Below are positions 1-8,036 of a DNA stretch of 64,000 nt, in pieces. Under the pieces are notes generated by a model that made no database searches, was not told the DNA's origin, and saw only the letters and a program-made list of their open reading frames with translations. The first letter of the stretch is position 1; each line of letters begins with the position of its first letter. The stretch is from the NCBI GenBank assembly GCA_963770485.1, contig CAVYPX010000016.1:1-64000 (forward strand). Direction: 5' to 3'. A program made the translations under genes and the position numbers. This DNA comes from CAVVEC01 sp963770485. Its GTDB lineage: Bacteria; Acidobacteriota; Terriglobia; Terriglobales; Acidobacteriaceae.

Positions 1-205
1 AGCCGAGTACTCCCAGTCCTAGATTTCAGCGTATTTCACCCCTCAACCGTCCCCTGACTGCTTGCACTTCACGCCTACCGCTCACAGGTCTATGTGACCT
101 CCATCACCGATTGATAGTTCATCAGGTCTTAGAGTCAAGGCAGTGAGGCCCGGCTCTGGCAGAGCGCAATACGGAGCTTCATGCCTGTTTGATTCGGACG
201 ACGCC

Positions 206-1303
206 ATGAAATATCTCGACGAGTACCGCGATGCGCGCATCGCCCGCGCCCTGGCCTCCGAGATCGTGGAGAGCGCGACCCAGCCCTGGGTGCTGATGGA
301 GATCTGCGGTGGGCAGACCCACACTATCATGCGCTACGGAATTGACGAACTGCTCCCGCGCGATCTCGAACTCGTGCACGGCCCCGGATGCCCGGTCTGC
401 GTAACCCCGCTCGAAACCATCGACAAGGCCATCGAACTCGCTTTGCGTCCGGACGTGATTCTGGTCTCCTACGGGGACATGTTGCGCGTGCCCGGATCAC
501 GTTCCGACCTGTTTCGCGCCAAAGCTCAGGGCGCCGATGTCCGCATTGCCTATTCCCCGACCGAAGCGGTGAAAATCGCCCGCTCGCATCCCGGCCACAA
601 AGTGGTGTTTCTGGCCATCGGTTTTGAGACCACCGCTCCTGCTAACGCCATGGCCGCTTGGCAGGCTAAGCGCGAGGGCCTAACCAATTTTTCGATGCTG
701 GTTTCACACGTGCTGGTCCCACCCGCCATTCGGGCGCTCATGGTGTCTGCGAGCAACCGAGTGCAAGGCTTCATCGCTCCCGGGCATGTTTGCACAGTGA
801 TGGGATGCGGCGAATATGAAGCTCTGGTGCGCGATTTCCGTGTGCCCATCGTGGTTGGGGGCTTCGAGCCGGTGGACCTGCTGGAAGCCATCCTCATGCT
901 GGTGAAGCAACTGGAAGCGGGCGAGGCAAAGCTCGAGAACCAGTATGTGCGTTCAGTCAGCTATCTGGGAAACTTGCCGGCGCAGCAAATCATGAATGAG
1001 GTGTTTGAAGTTGCGGACCAGAAGTGGCGCGGCATTGGCGCCATTCCACAGAGCGGTTTGCGTCTGCGCGAGGAGTACGCCATCCATGACGCCAACCGCG
1101 TGTTCGACTTGGTGGAACTTACGGTAAACGAACCGGCGGAGTGCATCGCCGCCCAAGTTTTGCAAGGACTGAAGAAGCCGCCGGATTGCCCGGTGTTTGG
1201 AATGCGGTGCACGCCGGAGAATCCGCTGGGCGCGCCCATGGTTTCCGCGGAGGGAGCCTGCGCCGCCTATTATCACTACCGGCGGCACACCGTCGCGAGT
1301 TAG
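206..1303 (+). CDS. hypD: HypD, [NiFe]-hydrogenase Fe(CN)2CO maturation protein
   Basis: HypD is the iron-sulfur scaffold which, with HypC, carries the Fe(CN)2CO unit that is inserted into [NiFe]-hydrogenases in the cytoplasm. The 365-residue product has the usual family length. It shows the CGGQTHT motif (Cys34) and the GPGCPVC motif (Cys62, Cys65) near the N-terminus and a GHVCTVMGCGEYE segment in the middle, all HypD hallmarks. The frame is open further upstream to 143, but homology begins at MKYLDEYRDAR, so the ATG at 206 was chosen although no strong ribosome site precedes it. It heads a tight same-strand cluster; hypE starts 11 bases after it ends. HypC, its obligate partner, is not visible in bases 1-205. 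Confidence 0.96.
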   Translation: MKYLDEYRDARIARALASEIVESATQPWVLMEICGGQTHTIMRYGIDELLPRDLELVHGPGCPVCVTPLETIDKAIELALRPDVILVSYGDMLRVPGSRSDLFRAKAQGADVRIAYSPTEAVKIARSHPGHKVVFLAIGFETTAPANAMAAWQAKREGLTNFSMLVSHVLVPPAIRALMVSASNRVQGFIAPGHVCTVMGCGEYEALVRDFRVPIVVGGFEPVDLLEAILMLVKQLEAGEAKLENQYVRSVSYLGNLPAQQIMNEVFEVADQKWRGIGAIPQSGLRLREEYAIHDANRVFDLVELTVNEPAECIAAQVLQGLKKPPDCPVFGMRCTPENPLGAPMVSAEGACAAYYHYRRHTVAS

Positions 1304-1313
1304 GAGAAACTGT

Positions 1314-2390
1314 ATGCCACAAGCAGCCACGCCGGAAACTGCAAGGACGATTGCCCAACTGATTTGTCCCACGCCCCTTCCGGCCAAGGACACCATCCTG
1401 CTCGGTCATGGCAGCGGCGGCAAGCTGAGCGCGGAACTGATCCGCGATGTGTTCCTTCCTGCGCTGAGCAATCCGACGCTGGCGCGTCTTGACGATCAGG
1501 CCATCGTGAACGTCAACGGCACACGCCTGGCCTTCACCACAGATTCCTTCGTAGTTAAGCCGCTGTTTTTTCCTGGCGGCGATATCGGTTCTCTTGCGGT
1601 GCACGGCACCATCAATGATCTGGCGATGGGTGGCGCGATCCCGCTGTTTCTGAGTGCTGCTTTCATCATCGAAGAAGGCTTCCCGATGGAAGATCTGCGA
1701 CGCGTGGTGAATTCCATGCACCGGGCTGCTGAGGCGGCTGGCGTGCAAGTCGTTACCGGCGATACCAAGGTCCTCGAAAAAGGAAAAGGTGACGGGCTAT
1801 TCGTCAATACCACTGGAATCGGAATCGTTCCGGAAGGCGTCGAACTCTCCGCCGATCGCGCCCGGCCCGGAGACAAAGTGCTGCTCAGTGGTTCGATTGG
1901 CGAGCATGGCATCGCGATTCTGGCGCAGCGCGAGGGACTGGAGTTCGAAAGCGCCATTCAAAGCGACAGCGCCGCTCTGCACACTCTGGTGGCCGACATG
2001 CTTCGAGTGACTGGCGAAATTCGCTGCATGCGCGATCCCACTCGCGGCGGAGTTTCCAGCACGCTGAACGAAATTGCGGAGCAATCGCATGTGGGAATCG
2101 AACTGGAGGAAAGCACCATTACGGTGCGCGACGAAGTTCGAGGCGCATGCGAGTTGCTGGGGCTCGACCCCATGTACGTGGCGAACGAAGGCAAGCTGAT
2201 CGCGATTGTCGCTGCCAGTGCGGCCGACGAAGTGCTGCAAGCTATGCGGCGGCACCCGCTGGGGTTGAATTCGCAAATCATCGGTGCTGTAAAGGAAGAG
2301 AACACGGGCCTGGTCACGATGCGGACCGCGTTAGGCACGACTCGCATCGTGGACATGCTGGCGGGCGATCAGTTGCCGCGCATCTGCTGA
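1314..2390 (+). CDS. hypE: HypE, carbamoyl dehydratase of hydrogenase maturation
   Basis: HypE takes a carbamoyl group from HypF onto its C-terminal cysteine and dehydrates it with ATP to the thiocyanate that becomes the CN ligands. The 358-residue protein has the AIR-synthase/PurM-like fold signatures: the GHGSGGK segment near the N-terminus, TDSFVV, and the glycine-rich region around DPTRGG. It ends exactly in PRIC, the conserved C-terminal tetrapeptide with the carbamoylated Cys, so the gene looks complete and functional. The ATG at 1314 follows an AGGAGAAAC ribosome site; the frame extends upstream inside hypD but that part is not HypE-like. It lies between hypD and hypA in one operon. 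Confidence 0.96.
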   Translation: MPQAATPETARTIAQLICPTPLPAKDTILLGHGSGGKLSAELIRDVFLPALSNPTLARLDDQAIVNVNGTRLAFTTDSFVVKPLFFPGGDIGSLAVHGTINDLAMGGAIPLFLSAAFIIEEGFPMEDLRRVVNSMHRAAEAAGVQVVTGDTKVLEKGKGDGLFVNTTGIGIVPEGVELSADRARPGDKVLLSGSIGEHGIAILAQREGLEFESAIQSDSAALHTLVADMLRVTGEIRCMRDPTRGGVSSTLNEIAEQSHVGIELEESTITVRDEVRGACELLGLDPMYVANEGKLIAIVAASAADEVLQAMRRHPLGLNSQIIGAVKEENTGLVTMRTALGTTRIVDMLAGDQLPRIC

Positions 2391-2396
2391 GGAAAT

Positions 2397-2777
2397 ATGC
2401 ACGAGATGGGAATCGCGTACTCCGTGTTGGCCGCCGTCAGAACTGAGATGAAGCGGCACCCGGATAAGATTCCGGGCAAGGTCGGCGTGCGCGTGGGAGA
2501 GTTGGCAGCCCTCGATCCCGAAGCCTTGCGCTTCTGTTTCGAAGCCATCACCCGCGACACCGATATGGAGTCGCTGGAATTGGAAATTGAAGTTTGCCCG
2601 TTTCGCTACCGCTGCCTCGGTTGCGGGCATGAGTTCGTGGTGCACGACTATGAGACCCGATGTCCGCAGTGCGCCGATCTGAAAACCGAGTGCATAGGTG
2701 GGCAGGAGTTGGATCTAGCTTATCTGGAGGTGGAAGAGTATGGAGCGAGTACCGCTGGAGCGAAAAGTACTCAGTGA
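2397..2777 (+). CDS. hypA: HypA, nickel metallochaperone
   Basis: HypA delivers nickel to the hydrogenase large subunit together with HypB. The 126-residue product begins MHEMGIA, giving the conserved nickel-binding His2, and carries two CxxC pairs (CLGC and CPQC, near residues 74 and 90) of the structural zinc site. A C-terminal tail of about 20 residues goes beyond the typical end; it covers the overlap with hypB. The gene starts 6 bases after hypE stops and overlaps hypB by 38 bases, consistent with translational coupling of the two nickel-insertion proteins. Confidence 0.94.
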   Translation: MHEMGIAYSVLAAVRTEMKRHPDKIPGKVGVRVGELAALDPEALRFCFEAITRDTDMESLELEIEVCPFRYRCLGCGHEFVVHDYETRCPQCADLKTECIGGQELDLAYLEVEEYGASTAGAKSTQ

Positions 2778-3420
2778 AAACGACCGCATTGCGGCCGAAC
2801 TGCGCGCCCGATTTCAAGAGCACGGCGTCCTCTGCCTGAACTTCATCAGTTCGCCGGGTTCGGGCAAAACCAGCCTGCTGGAGTGCACGCTGGAAAATCT
2901 TCCGCGACACGACCGGGTCGCGGTGCTGACCGGCGACATCCAGACCGACAACGATGCGGCCCGCCTCAAGCGCTTCCATTTTCCGGTGAAGCAGATCACC
3001 ACCGGCGGTACATGTCATTTGGATGCCCGCATGATCGAGCGCCATCTGGCGGACTGGCGGCTGGAGGATCTCGATCTTCTGTTCATTGAGAACGTCGGCA
3101 ACCTGGTTTGCCCGTCGAGTTACGATTTGGGCGAAGCAGCCAAGATTGTGGTGCTGAGCGTGACCGAGGGCGAAGACAAGCCGCTGAAATATCCATCTAT
3201 TTTTTTCAAGTCCGATTTGCTCATCCTGAATAAGATTGACCTGCTTCCCTATGTGCCCTTCGACATTGCCGCAGCCGCCGAAAATGCGCGGCGTGTGCAT
3301 CCGGGAATGGAAATCGTGAAAGTATCGTGCCTCACCGGTAACGGCCTGCACGAATGGCTGATGTGGCTGGAACAGCGACGCCATGCCAATAAAGCCGGAG
3401 CCATGCAGCCTGTGGGCTAG
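2740..3420 (+). CDS. hypB: HypB, GTPase for hydrogenase nickel insertion
   Basis: HypB is a SIMIBI-class GTPase that drives nickel transfer from HypA into the hydrogenase precursor. The 226-residue protein shows the P-loop SSPGSGKT (residues 37-44), a TGDIQTDNDA segment, the metal-site region GGTCH, the ENVGNLVCP Walker B-like region and an NKIDLL G4 motif, all typical. It lacks the histidine-rich N-terminal nickel store found in some HypB proteins, so it probably acts only as chaperone and not for nickel storage. The start overlaps the end of hypA; hypF begins 5 bases after it ends. Confidence 0.95.
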   Translation: MERVPLERKVLSENDRIAAELRARFQEHGVLCLNFISSPGSGKTSLLECTLENLPRHDRVAVLTGDIQTDNDAARLKRFHFPVKQITTGGTCHLDARMIERHLADWRLEDLDLLFIENVGNLVCPSSYDLGEAAKIVVLSVTEGEDKPLKYPSIFFKSDLLILNKIDLLPYVPFDIAAAAENARRVHPGMEIVKVSCLTGNGLHEWLMWLEQRRHANKAGAMQPVG

Positions 3421-3424
3421 CGGT

Positions 3425-5791
3425 ATGGAAGTTCGGCGACAGATCGAAGTATCGGGCATCGTGCAGGGAGTCGGATTTCGGCCCTACGTGTATCGCCTCG
3501 CCACGGGACTCCATCTGGCGGGAATCGTTCGCAATACCCCGGCTGGCGTCACGATTGAAGTCGAAGGCCCGGCCGAAACCGTCGAAGATTTTGTCGAACA
3601 TCTGCCCGCTCAGGCCCCGCCGCTGGCTCGGATCACCAGCTTCGCCGTCCATGAGGTGCCATGCAACGGCGACCGCGACTTCCGCATTGTCCACAGCCAG
3701 GGCAGGGAAGCAGTCTGCACCCTGATCTCGCCTGACGTCGCCATGTGCCCTGATTGTCTGCGCGAGCTGTTCGACCCCGCCGACCGGCGCCACCACTATC
3801 CATTCATCAACTGCACGAATTGCGGGCCACGCTTCACCATCGTGCGCGACATCCCTTACGACCGTCCGAGCACGTCCATGGCGGTGTTCCCTATGTGCCC
3901 GACGTGCCAGTCGGAGTACGAAGACCCGCTCAACCGCCGCTTTCATGCTCAGCCCAACGCCTGCTGGGAGTGTGGCCCGCGCGTGGAACTCTGGGATAAG
4001 TCCGGTCGCCGAGTTCAATGTCGCGACCCGATTGTTGAGGCCGCTCTGGGGCTGCACGAGGGATTAGTGGTAGCGGTGAAGGGTCTGGGCGGATTTCACC
4101 TGGCGGTGGACGCGGCCAACCCCGCTGCGGTGGCTCTTCTGCGCGAGCGCAAACGGCGGGTGGAAAAGCCGTTCGCGATTATGGTTCCCGATGGGGAGAC
4201 CGCGCAGCAGATTTGTGATGTGGATTGTGCGGGACGCCGCGTTCTGGAATCTATGCAGCGGCCGATTGTTTTGTTTCCCAAAAAACATCCCAGTCTGATT
4301 TCTGACGAAGTTGCGCCCTTCAACCGCTATCTGGGAGTTTTTCTTCCCTACACGCCGCTGCATCACTTGCTGCTCGCGGAAGGAAAATTCAAAGCCTTGG
4401 TGATGACCAGCGGAAACCTGAGCGAGGAACCAATTGCAATTGACAATCGCGAGGCCATTACGCGGCTGCACGGCCTCGCCGATTATTTCCTGGTGCACAA
4501 TCGTGACATTCTGCTGCGCTGCGACGATTCTGTGGTGCGAGTCACGGCCGGGAAGACAAGGCACTTGCGCCGCTCCCGTGGCTTTGTTCCGGTGCCGGTT
4601 TTCCTGAAGGACGAACTGCGCCCGGTGCTTGCGGTCGGTGGGGAACTGAAGAACACCATCTGCCTGACGAAAGGTAAGCACGCATTCCTCAGCCAGCACA
4701 TCGGAGACCTGGAAAACGTCGAAAGCTACAAGTTCTTCAGCGAAGCCATCGAGCATCTCGAAAGAATTCTCGAAATTGAGCCACAGATCATCGCCCACGA
4801 CCTGCATCCTGATTATTTCTCGACCAGGTGGGCCCAGCAGCAGAGTGTCGTGCCCACAGTTGCGGTCCAGCACCATCACGCGCACATTGCGAGCTGCATG
4901 GCGGAAAACCACTTGGACGGACCAGTGATCGGCTTCGCGTTCGACGGTACTGGCTACGGCACGGATGGTTGCATCTGGGGCGGTGAGGTTCTCATCGCCG
5001 ACTATAAACGCTTTGAACGCGCGGCTCACCTTGAATATGTACCTTTGCCCGGCGGGGCGGCCGCGATCCGTGAGCCTTGGCGCATGGCCGTCAGCTACCT
5101 GGCTCATCACTTTGGCCGTGATTTTCTGAACTCGCCCGTCCCCTTCGTCCGCCAACTCGATCCGCACAAAACCGAGCTTCTGCTGAGAATGATGGAACAG
5201 AACGTGAATTCGCCACTCACTTCCAGTTGTGGACGCCTGTTCGACGCGGTGGCAGCATTGATCGGAATCCGCCGGCAAGTTAATTATGAGGCGCAAGCCG
5301 CGATCGAACTGGAGATGGCGATTGCCGCCGAAGATGACAATGCGACCTACCCCGTGGAGCTGGCGCCCGACGGTGATCACTGGATCATCGGCACTCGGCC
5401 GATGTTCGAATCTTTGCTTCGTGATCTGGCTAGAAATGTCTCCGCTGGAACGGTCAGCCGGCGATTTCACAACGGATTGGTGGAAGGATTTGTGCAGCTT
5501 GCCACACTTCTGCGAGAAAAAACTGCCCTAAACCGCGTATGCCTGAGTGGTGGGACCTTCCACAACGTCTATCTCTCGCAACAACTGGAATCGCGGCTGT
5601 CGGGAGCCGGGTTCGCAGTGTTCGCGCAAAATGAAGTACCGGCGGGTGACGGCGGCTTGAGCCTGGGGCAGGCCTTGGTCGCCGCCCACCAACGCCGCGC
5701 TCCCGGCGATCAGCAAGGCGCGGCCACTGGAGCCGAAGAAGCTGGAGCCGAAGAAGATGCGGCAGAAGTTTTCAGCAACCCTGGCGGATGA
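3425..5791 (+). CDS. hypF: HypF, carbamoyltransferase of hydrogenase maturation
   Basis: HypF converts carbamoyl phosphate and ATP to carbamoyl-adenylate and transfers the carbamoyl group to HypE. The 788-residue product has the full domain order: an N-terminal acylphosphatase domain (GVGFRPYVYRLA near residue 16), a zinc-finger pair with CPDC/CTNCGPRF and CPTC/CWECGP from about residue 108, a YrdC-like nucleotide-binding domain, and a Kae1-like C-terminal domain with HHHAHIAS near residue 482 and DGTGYG. The ATG at 3425 is preferred over an upstream in-frame ATG inside hypB. The last 30 residues are Ala/Glu-rich with a GAEEAGAEED repeat and look like a dispensable tail. It closes the hyp operon; the tRNA gene follows 44 bases later. 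Confidence 0.96.
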   Translation: MEVRRQIEVSGIVQGVGFRPYVYRLATGLHLAGIVRNTPAGVTIEVEGPAETVEDFVEHLPAQAPPLARITSFAVHEVPCNGDRDFRIVHSQGREAVCTLISPDVAMCPDCLRELFDPADRRHHYPFINCTNCGPRFTIVRDIPYDRPSTSMAVFPMCPTCQSEYEDPLNRRFHAQPNACWECGPRVELWDKSGRRVQCRDPIVEAALGLHEGLVVAVKGLGGFHLAVDAANPAAVALLRERKRRVEKPFAIMVPDGETAQQICDVDCAGRRVLESMQRPIVLFPKKHPSLISDEVAPFNRYLGVFLPYTPLHHLLLAEGKFKALVMTSGNLSEEPIAIDNREAITRLHGLADYFLVHNRDILLRCDDSVVRVTAGKTRHLRRSRGFVPVPVFLKDELRPVLAVGGELKNTICLTKGKHAFLSQHIGDLENVESYKFFSEAIEHLERILEIEPQIIAHDLHPDYFSTRWAQQQSVVPTVAVQHHHAHIASCMAENHLDGPVIGFAFDGTGYGTDGCIWGGEVLIADYKRFERAAHLEYVPLPGGAAAIREPWRMAVSYLAHHFGRDFLNSPVPFVRQLDPHKTELLLRMMEQNVNSPLTSSCGRLFDAVAALIGIRRQVNYEAQAAIELEMAIAAEDDNATYPVELAPDGDHWIIGTRPMFESLLRDLARNVSAGTVSRRFHNGLVEGFVQLATLLREKTALNRVCLSGGTFHNVYLSQQLESRLSGAGFAVFAQNEVPAGDGGLSLGQALVAAHQRRAPGDQQGAATGAEEAGAEEDAAEVFSNPGG

Positions 5792-5835
5792 TATTATGGA
5801 GCAGAGAAGCGGCGTGCCTTCACCACGCTTAACAC

Positions 5836-5918
<83 letters not shown>

Positions 5919-5935
5919 ATGGCTTATGCCAGCCT

Positions 5936-5954
5936 GCAATCAGTAGCGCAATCA
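5936..5954. repeat. E1 left arm-type repeats (GCAATCA x2)
   Basis: Two GCAATCA copies at 5936-5942 and 5948-5954 lie 12 bases apart, directly next to the integrase stop codon. The same pair occurs at the other end of E1 (13033-13050). They are probable arm-type binding sites of the E1 integrase or excisionase. Confidence 0.7.
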
Positions 5955-5955
5955 A

Positions 5956-7071
5956 TTAAGCGGGTCGGCTCAGTGCCAGCCCCACAACCTTGGAGTGCGC
6001 CTGCCCCATCTCGTCGGTCACGACGTCCCCATAGATGTTCATCGTCGTTCTGATGTCGCTATGCCGCATCAGCTTCTGTTGAACAGCGATTGGAGTCCCG
6101 ACGGCATCCAGCCAGCTACGGTAGGTATGCCGAAAGGCGTGAGTGCCGAGATGCCCGATTCCCGCTTCCTTGGTTGCCCGCTCAAGTTCGCGCCAAAACC
6201 CTGTGTACGAATAGGGAAGGCGGCCCAGCTTCAAAGGACTGGCAAAGATCCAGTCCTCGAAGGCGGAGAACTGCGTGGTCTGCTTCCAGACCCGTAGTAC
6301 CTCCAGCAGGCCCTTGTCGATAGCCAGGGACTTGCGAGACGAGTCGGTTTTGACATCATCCACAATCTGCTTCACGATACCCCGCTCAATGTTCAGCTTG
6401 GCACCGAGCCAGTCCACGTCTCGCCACTTCAGGGCAAGCAGTTCTGAGACTCGCAATCCCAAACAAACTGACACCAGAGCCATCGTGTTGAATGGTGTCT
6501 TCAGAGATGCAGTGAGTCTCTGGAACTGCTCGACAGTGAGGCTTCGTGGCTTGTGAATGCGCTTTGTTGCACCCTTAACGACCACAAGGTCGATGGGGTT
6601 CCGTGCAATTTCCAGCACACCGCACCACATTGCAAACTCCATCAAGGTTCGAAGCAAGTTGCGAACGTGAGACCTACTCTTGGGTGACAGATCAAGCTGG
6701 CGAAGCCAGAGTTCAACGGGTCTCGGCTGTACGTCAGTGATAGATTTGTCGCCCCAGTGAGGCAAAATGTGGTTATGCAACCATGAGCGATACACACGAG
6801 ACGTCTCGGAACGCGAGGGCATTCTTTCGGATTGGTAGCGTTGAGCCAATTCGTTGACCGTGCGCGTCGTGTGCGTTTGGCTGATCGGTTTATTGACAAC
6901 CGTCTGACGAAACGACTCTACTGCACGCCATGCGGCTGCCTTAGTAGGAAAGTCGCGTAACGAACCGATCAGCTTGGTTCGACGGACTCCGTTTTCGCAG
7001 AATAGGTAATTCCACACTCTGCGACGTTTATCGCAAACAACAGATCCCTGCTTGTGCCGTGCTCGTTTCAT
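5956..7071 (-). CDS. Tyrosine recombinase (integrase) of E1
   Basis: The 371-residue site-specific recombinase presumably catalyses insertion and excision of E1 at tRNA-Asn. An N-terminal arm-binding-type domain (to about 70) and a SAM-like core-binding domain (about 70-165) precede the catalytic domain with Arg207 (GLRVSE), the HAFR box (His311, Arg314), LMRH (His337) and the nucleophile Tyr347 in MNIYG. All catalytic residues are present, so it looks active. It is strongly similar along its whole length to the E2 integrase at 13204. It is transcribed toward the att site, and its stop codon abuts the arm repeats. The excisionase-like gene overlaps its start by four bases, so the two are co-transcribed. 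Confidence 0.95.
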   Translation of the reverse strand: MKRARHKQGSVVCDKRRRVWNYLFCENGVRRTKLIGSLRDFPTKAAAWRAVESFRQTVVNKPISQTHTTRTVNELAQRYQSERMPSRSETSRVYRSWLHNHILPHWGDKSITDVQPRPVELWLRQLDLSPKSRSHVRNLLRTLMEFAMWCGVLEIARNPIDLVVVKGATKRIHKPRSLTVEQFQRLTASLKTPFNTMALVSVCLGLRVSELLALKWRDVDWLGAKLNIERGIVKQIVDDVKTDSSRKSLAIDKGLLEVLRVWKQTTQFSAFEDWIFASPLKLGRLPYSYTGFWRELERATKEAGIGHLGTHAFRHTYRSWLDAVGTPIAVQQKLMRHSDIRTTMNIYGDVVTDEMGQAHSKVVGLALSRPA

Positions 7072-7361
7072 AGTCTCCTTTCGTTAGCGAGCACGGACGG
7101 CTGAGCCGAGCTTACCACAGTTTTCCTCTGCATCATGATGGCGTCGAGGTCCGCGTGCAGGAAACGCCAGACTCGGCGTTGCGTCCCAGTGAGTGCGTAG
7201 GCTTTCACCCTGCCTTTTCGAGCCCACAGCATGATCGTTCGCACCTTCACGTTGAGATATTGCGCAGCTTCTCGGGCAGTCAGCCAAGTCAGGCGGTCTG
7301 CTCTAACAGAGGGTTGGCTGGAAGAATAGTTAAAATCCGACGGTTGGGATTGGGAACGCAT
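7068..7361 (-). CDS. Excisionase/AlpA-like helix-turn-helix protein of E1
   Basis: This 97-residue MerR-like DNA-binding protein is probably the excisionase or directionality factor of E1. The core WLTAREAAQYLNVKVRTIMLWARKG, read in two parts as WLTAREAAQYL and VRTIMLWARKG, is the typical helix-turn-helix of AlpA/Xis-type proteins, followed by a basic wing around GTQRRVWRF. It overlaps the integrase start by four bases (ATGA). The E2 protein at 14301 has the same arrangement and a closely similar helix-turn-helix. A CATAGATATAGATGT motif stands 54 bases upstream of its start and is nearly repeated upstream of the gene at 8037. Confidence 0.85.
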   Translation of the reverse strand: MRSQSQPSDFNYSSSQPSVRADRLTWLTAREAAQYLNVKVRTIMLWARKGRVKAYALTGTQRRVWRFLHADLDAIMMQRKTVVSSAQPSVLANERRL

Positions 7362-7414
7362 ACTGACTCCTAGGCTGGTCGTTGGCGCACACCTAAGTTT
7401 GAGATGCGATCTTG

Positions 7415-7429
7415 CATAGATATAGATGT
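7415..7429 (-). promoter_or_regulatory. Shared motif upstream of E1 excisionase gene
   Basis: The 15-base sequence CATAGATATAGATGT (plus strand) recurs with one mismatch at 9210-9224. Both copies lie 40-55 bases upstream of minus-strand E1 genes (starts 7361 and 9167). A common operator or promoter element is inferred; the binding protein is unknown. Confidence 0.45.
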
Positions 7430-7624
7430 ATTATATTGTCCTTCCTTTGAAGTTTGAAAGCCGAAAAAGACGCATTCCTGGCCTAGGTTCGGCGACCCTA
7501 TCGGAAACCACTTCACGTTCGGCGTGCGTCCGGTCGTGATCCGGGGTGTGTCCTTGCTTGGGGTGAACGGAAGACTGTAGGTGTGCTGGGCTGCGCGTTG
7601 CGAGGTTCGGGACTCGAACAGTCT

Positions 7625-7764
7625 GAGTCATTCATTCTTAGCGGAAGGTTTTGCATCCGAGCGCCGAGGCTGGTCAAGGCCGCACGAATGTGCGCCGCGA
7701 AGCGGTCGAGAGCCTTGACCAGCCTCGGCGTCGGTGCGACTTTGCAGTTAGGAATGAATGACTC
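7625..7764. repeat. T-shaped 140-base palindrome in E1
   Basis: Arms 7625-7680 and 7712-7764 are inverted copies. The outer 13 bases GAGTCATTCATTC and the inner 19 bases ending CTGGTCAAGGC match exactly, with imperfect pairing between. The 31-base interval holds two further small hairpins, CGCAC-GAAT-GTGCG (7681-7694) and CCGC-GAA-GCGG (7695-7705). Folded, this gives a T-shaped or cloverleaf-like cruciform. It lies between the excisionase gene and the gene at 8037 and overlaps no believable coding region. It could be a miniature inverted-repeat element, an origin-like structure or a structured RNA. Confidence 0.8.
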
Positions 7765-7904
7765 CATGCGTTCGTTTAGGTGAGTGGGAGAAGATTTGCG
7801 CGAGGGTGGTGGAAGTGCAGACGGGTTGGCAGCGATCATCAAGAGAGTTCCGAGAAGACGTTGCCTCTGATTGCGGATGGCAAGCTTGCCAGCCGAACTG
7901 AATA

Positions 7905-8018
7905 CGCGGGAATGGAACACTGTGGCCGGGAGCGACCCGGAACCCCGAAGGGCGTTTTGGCCCCGGAATCGGGGAACAAAACGGGGTCGCTCCCGGCCAT
8001 GGTGTTGATTTTCCCGCG
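7905..8018. repeat. Second large palindrome in E1
   Basis: Arms 7905-7938 and 7984-8018 are inverted copies; the innermost stretch TGGCCGGGAGCGACCC pairs perfectly, with CGCGGGAA/TTCCCGCG at the base. The interior nests a CGTTTTG/CAAAACG stem around CCCCG-GAAT-CGGGG. A perfect 12-base palindrome GGCAAGCTTGCC sits just outside at 7879-7890. The structure ends 19 bases before the stop codon of the gene at 8037, so it might also act as a terminator for that gene, but it is far larger than an ordinary one. Confidence 0.75.
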
Positions 8019-8036
8019 TCCGAATTGTTCTTGGTT

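Noticed and set aside
1..205. Possible tail of hypC before hypD
   Set aside because: No frame ends in a HypC-like sequence; only a few codons precede stops, so it cannot be supported.
7513..7920. Open frames on both strands over the palindromes
   Set aside because: They mirror each other because of the inverted repeat; no ribosome site or family match.
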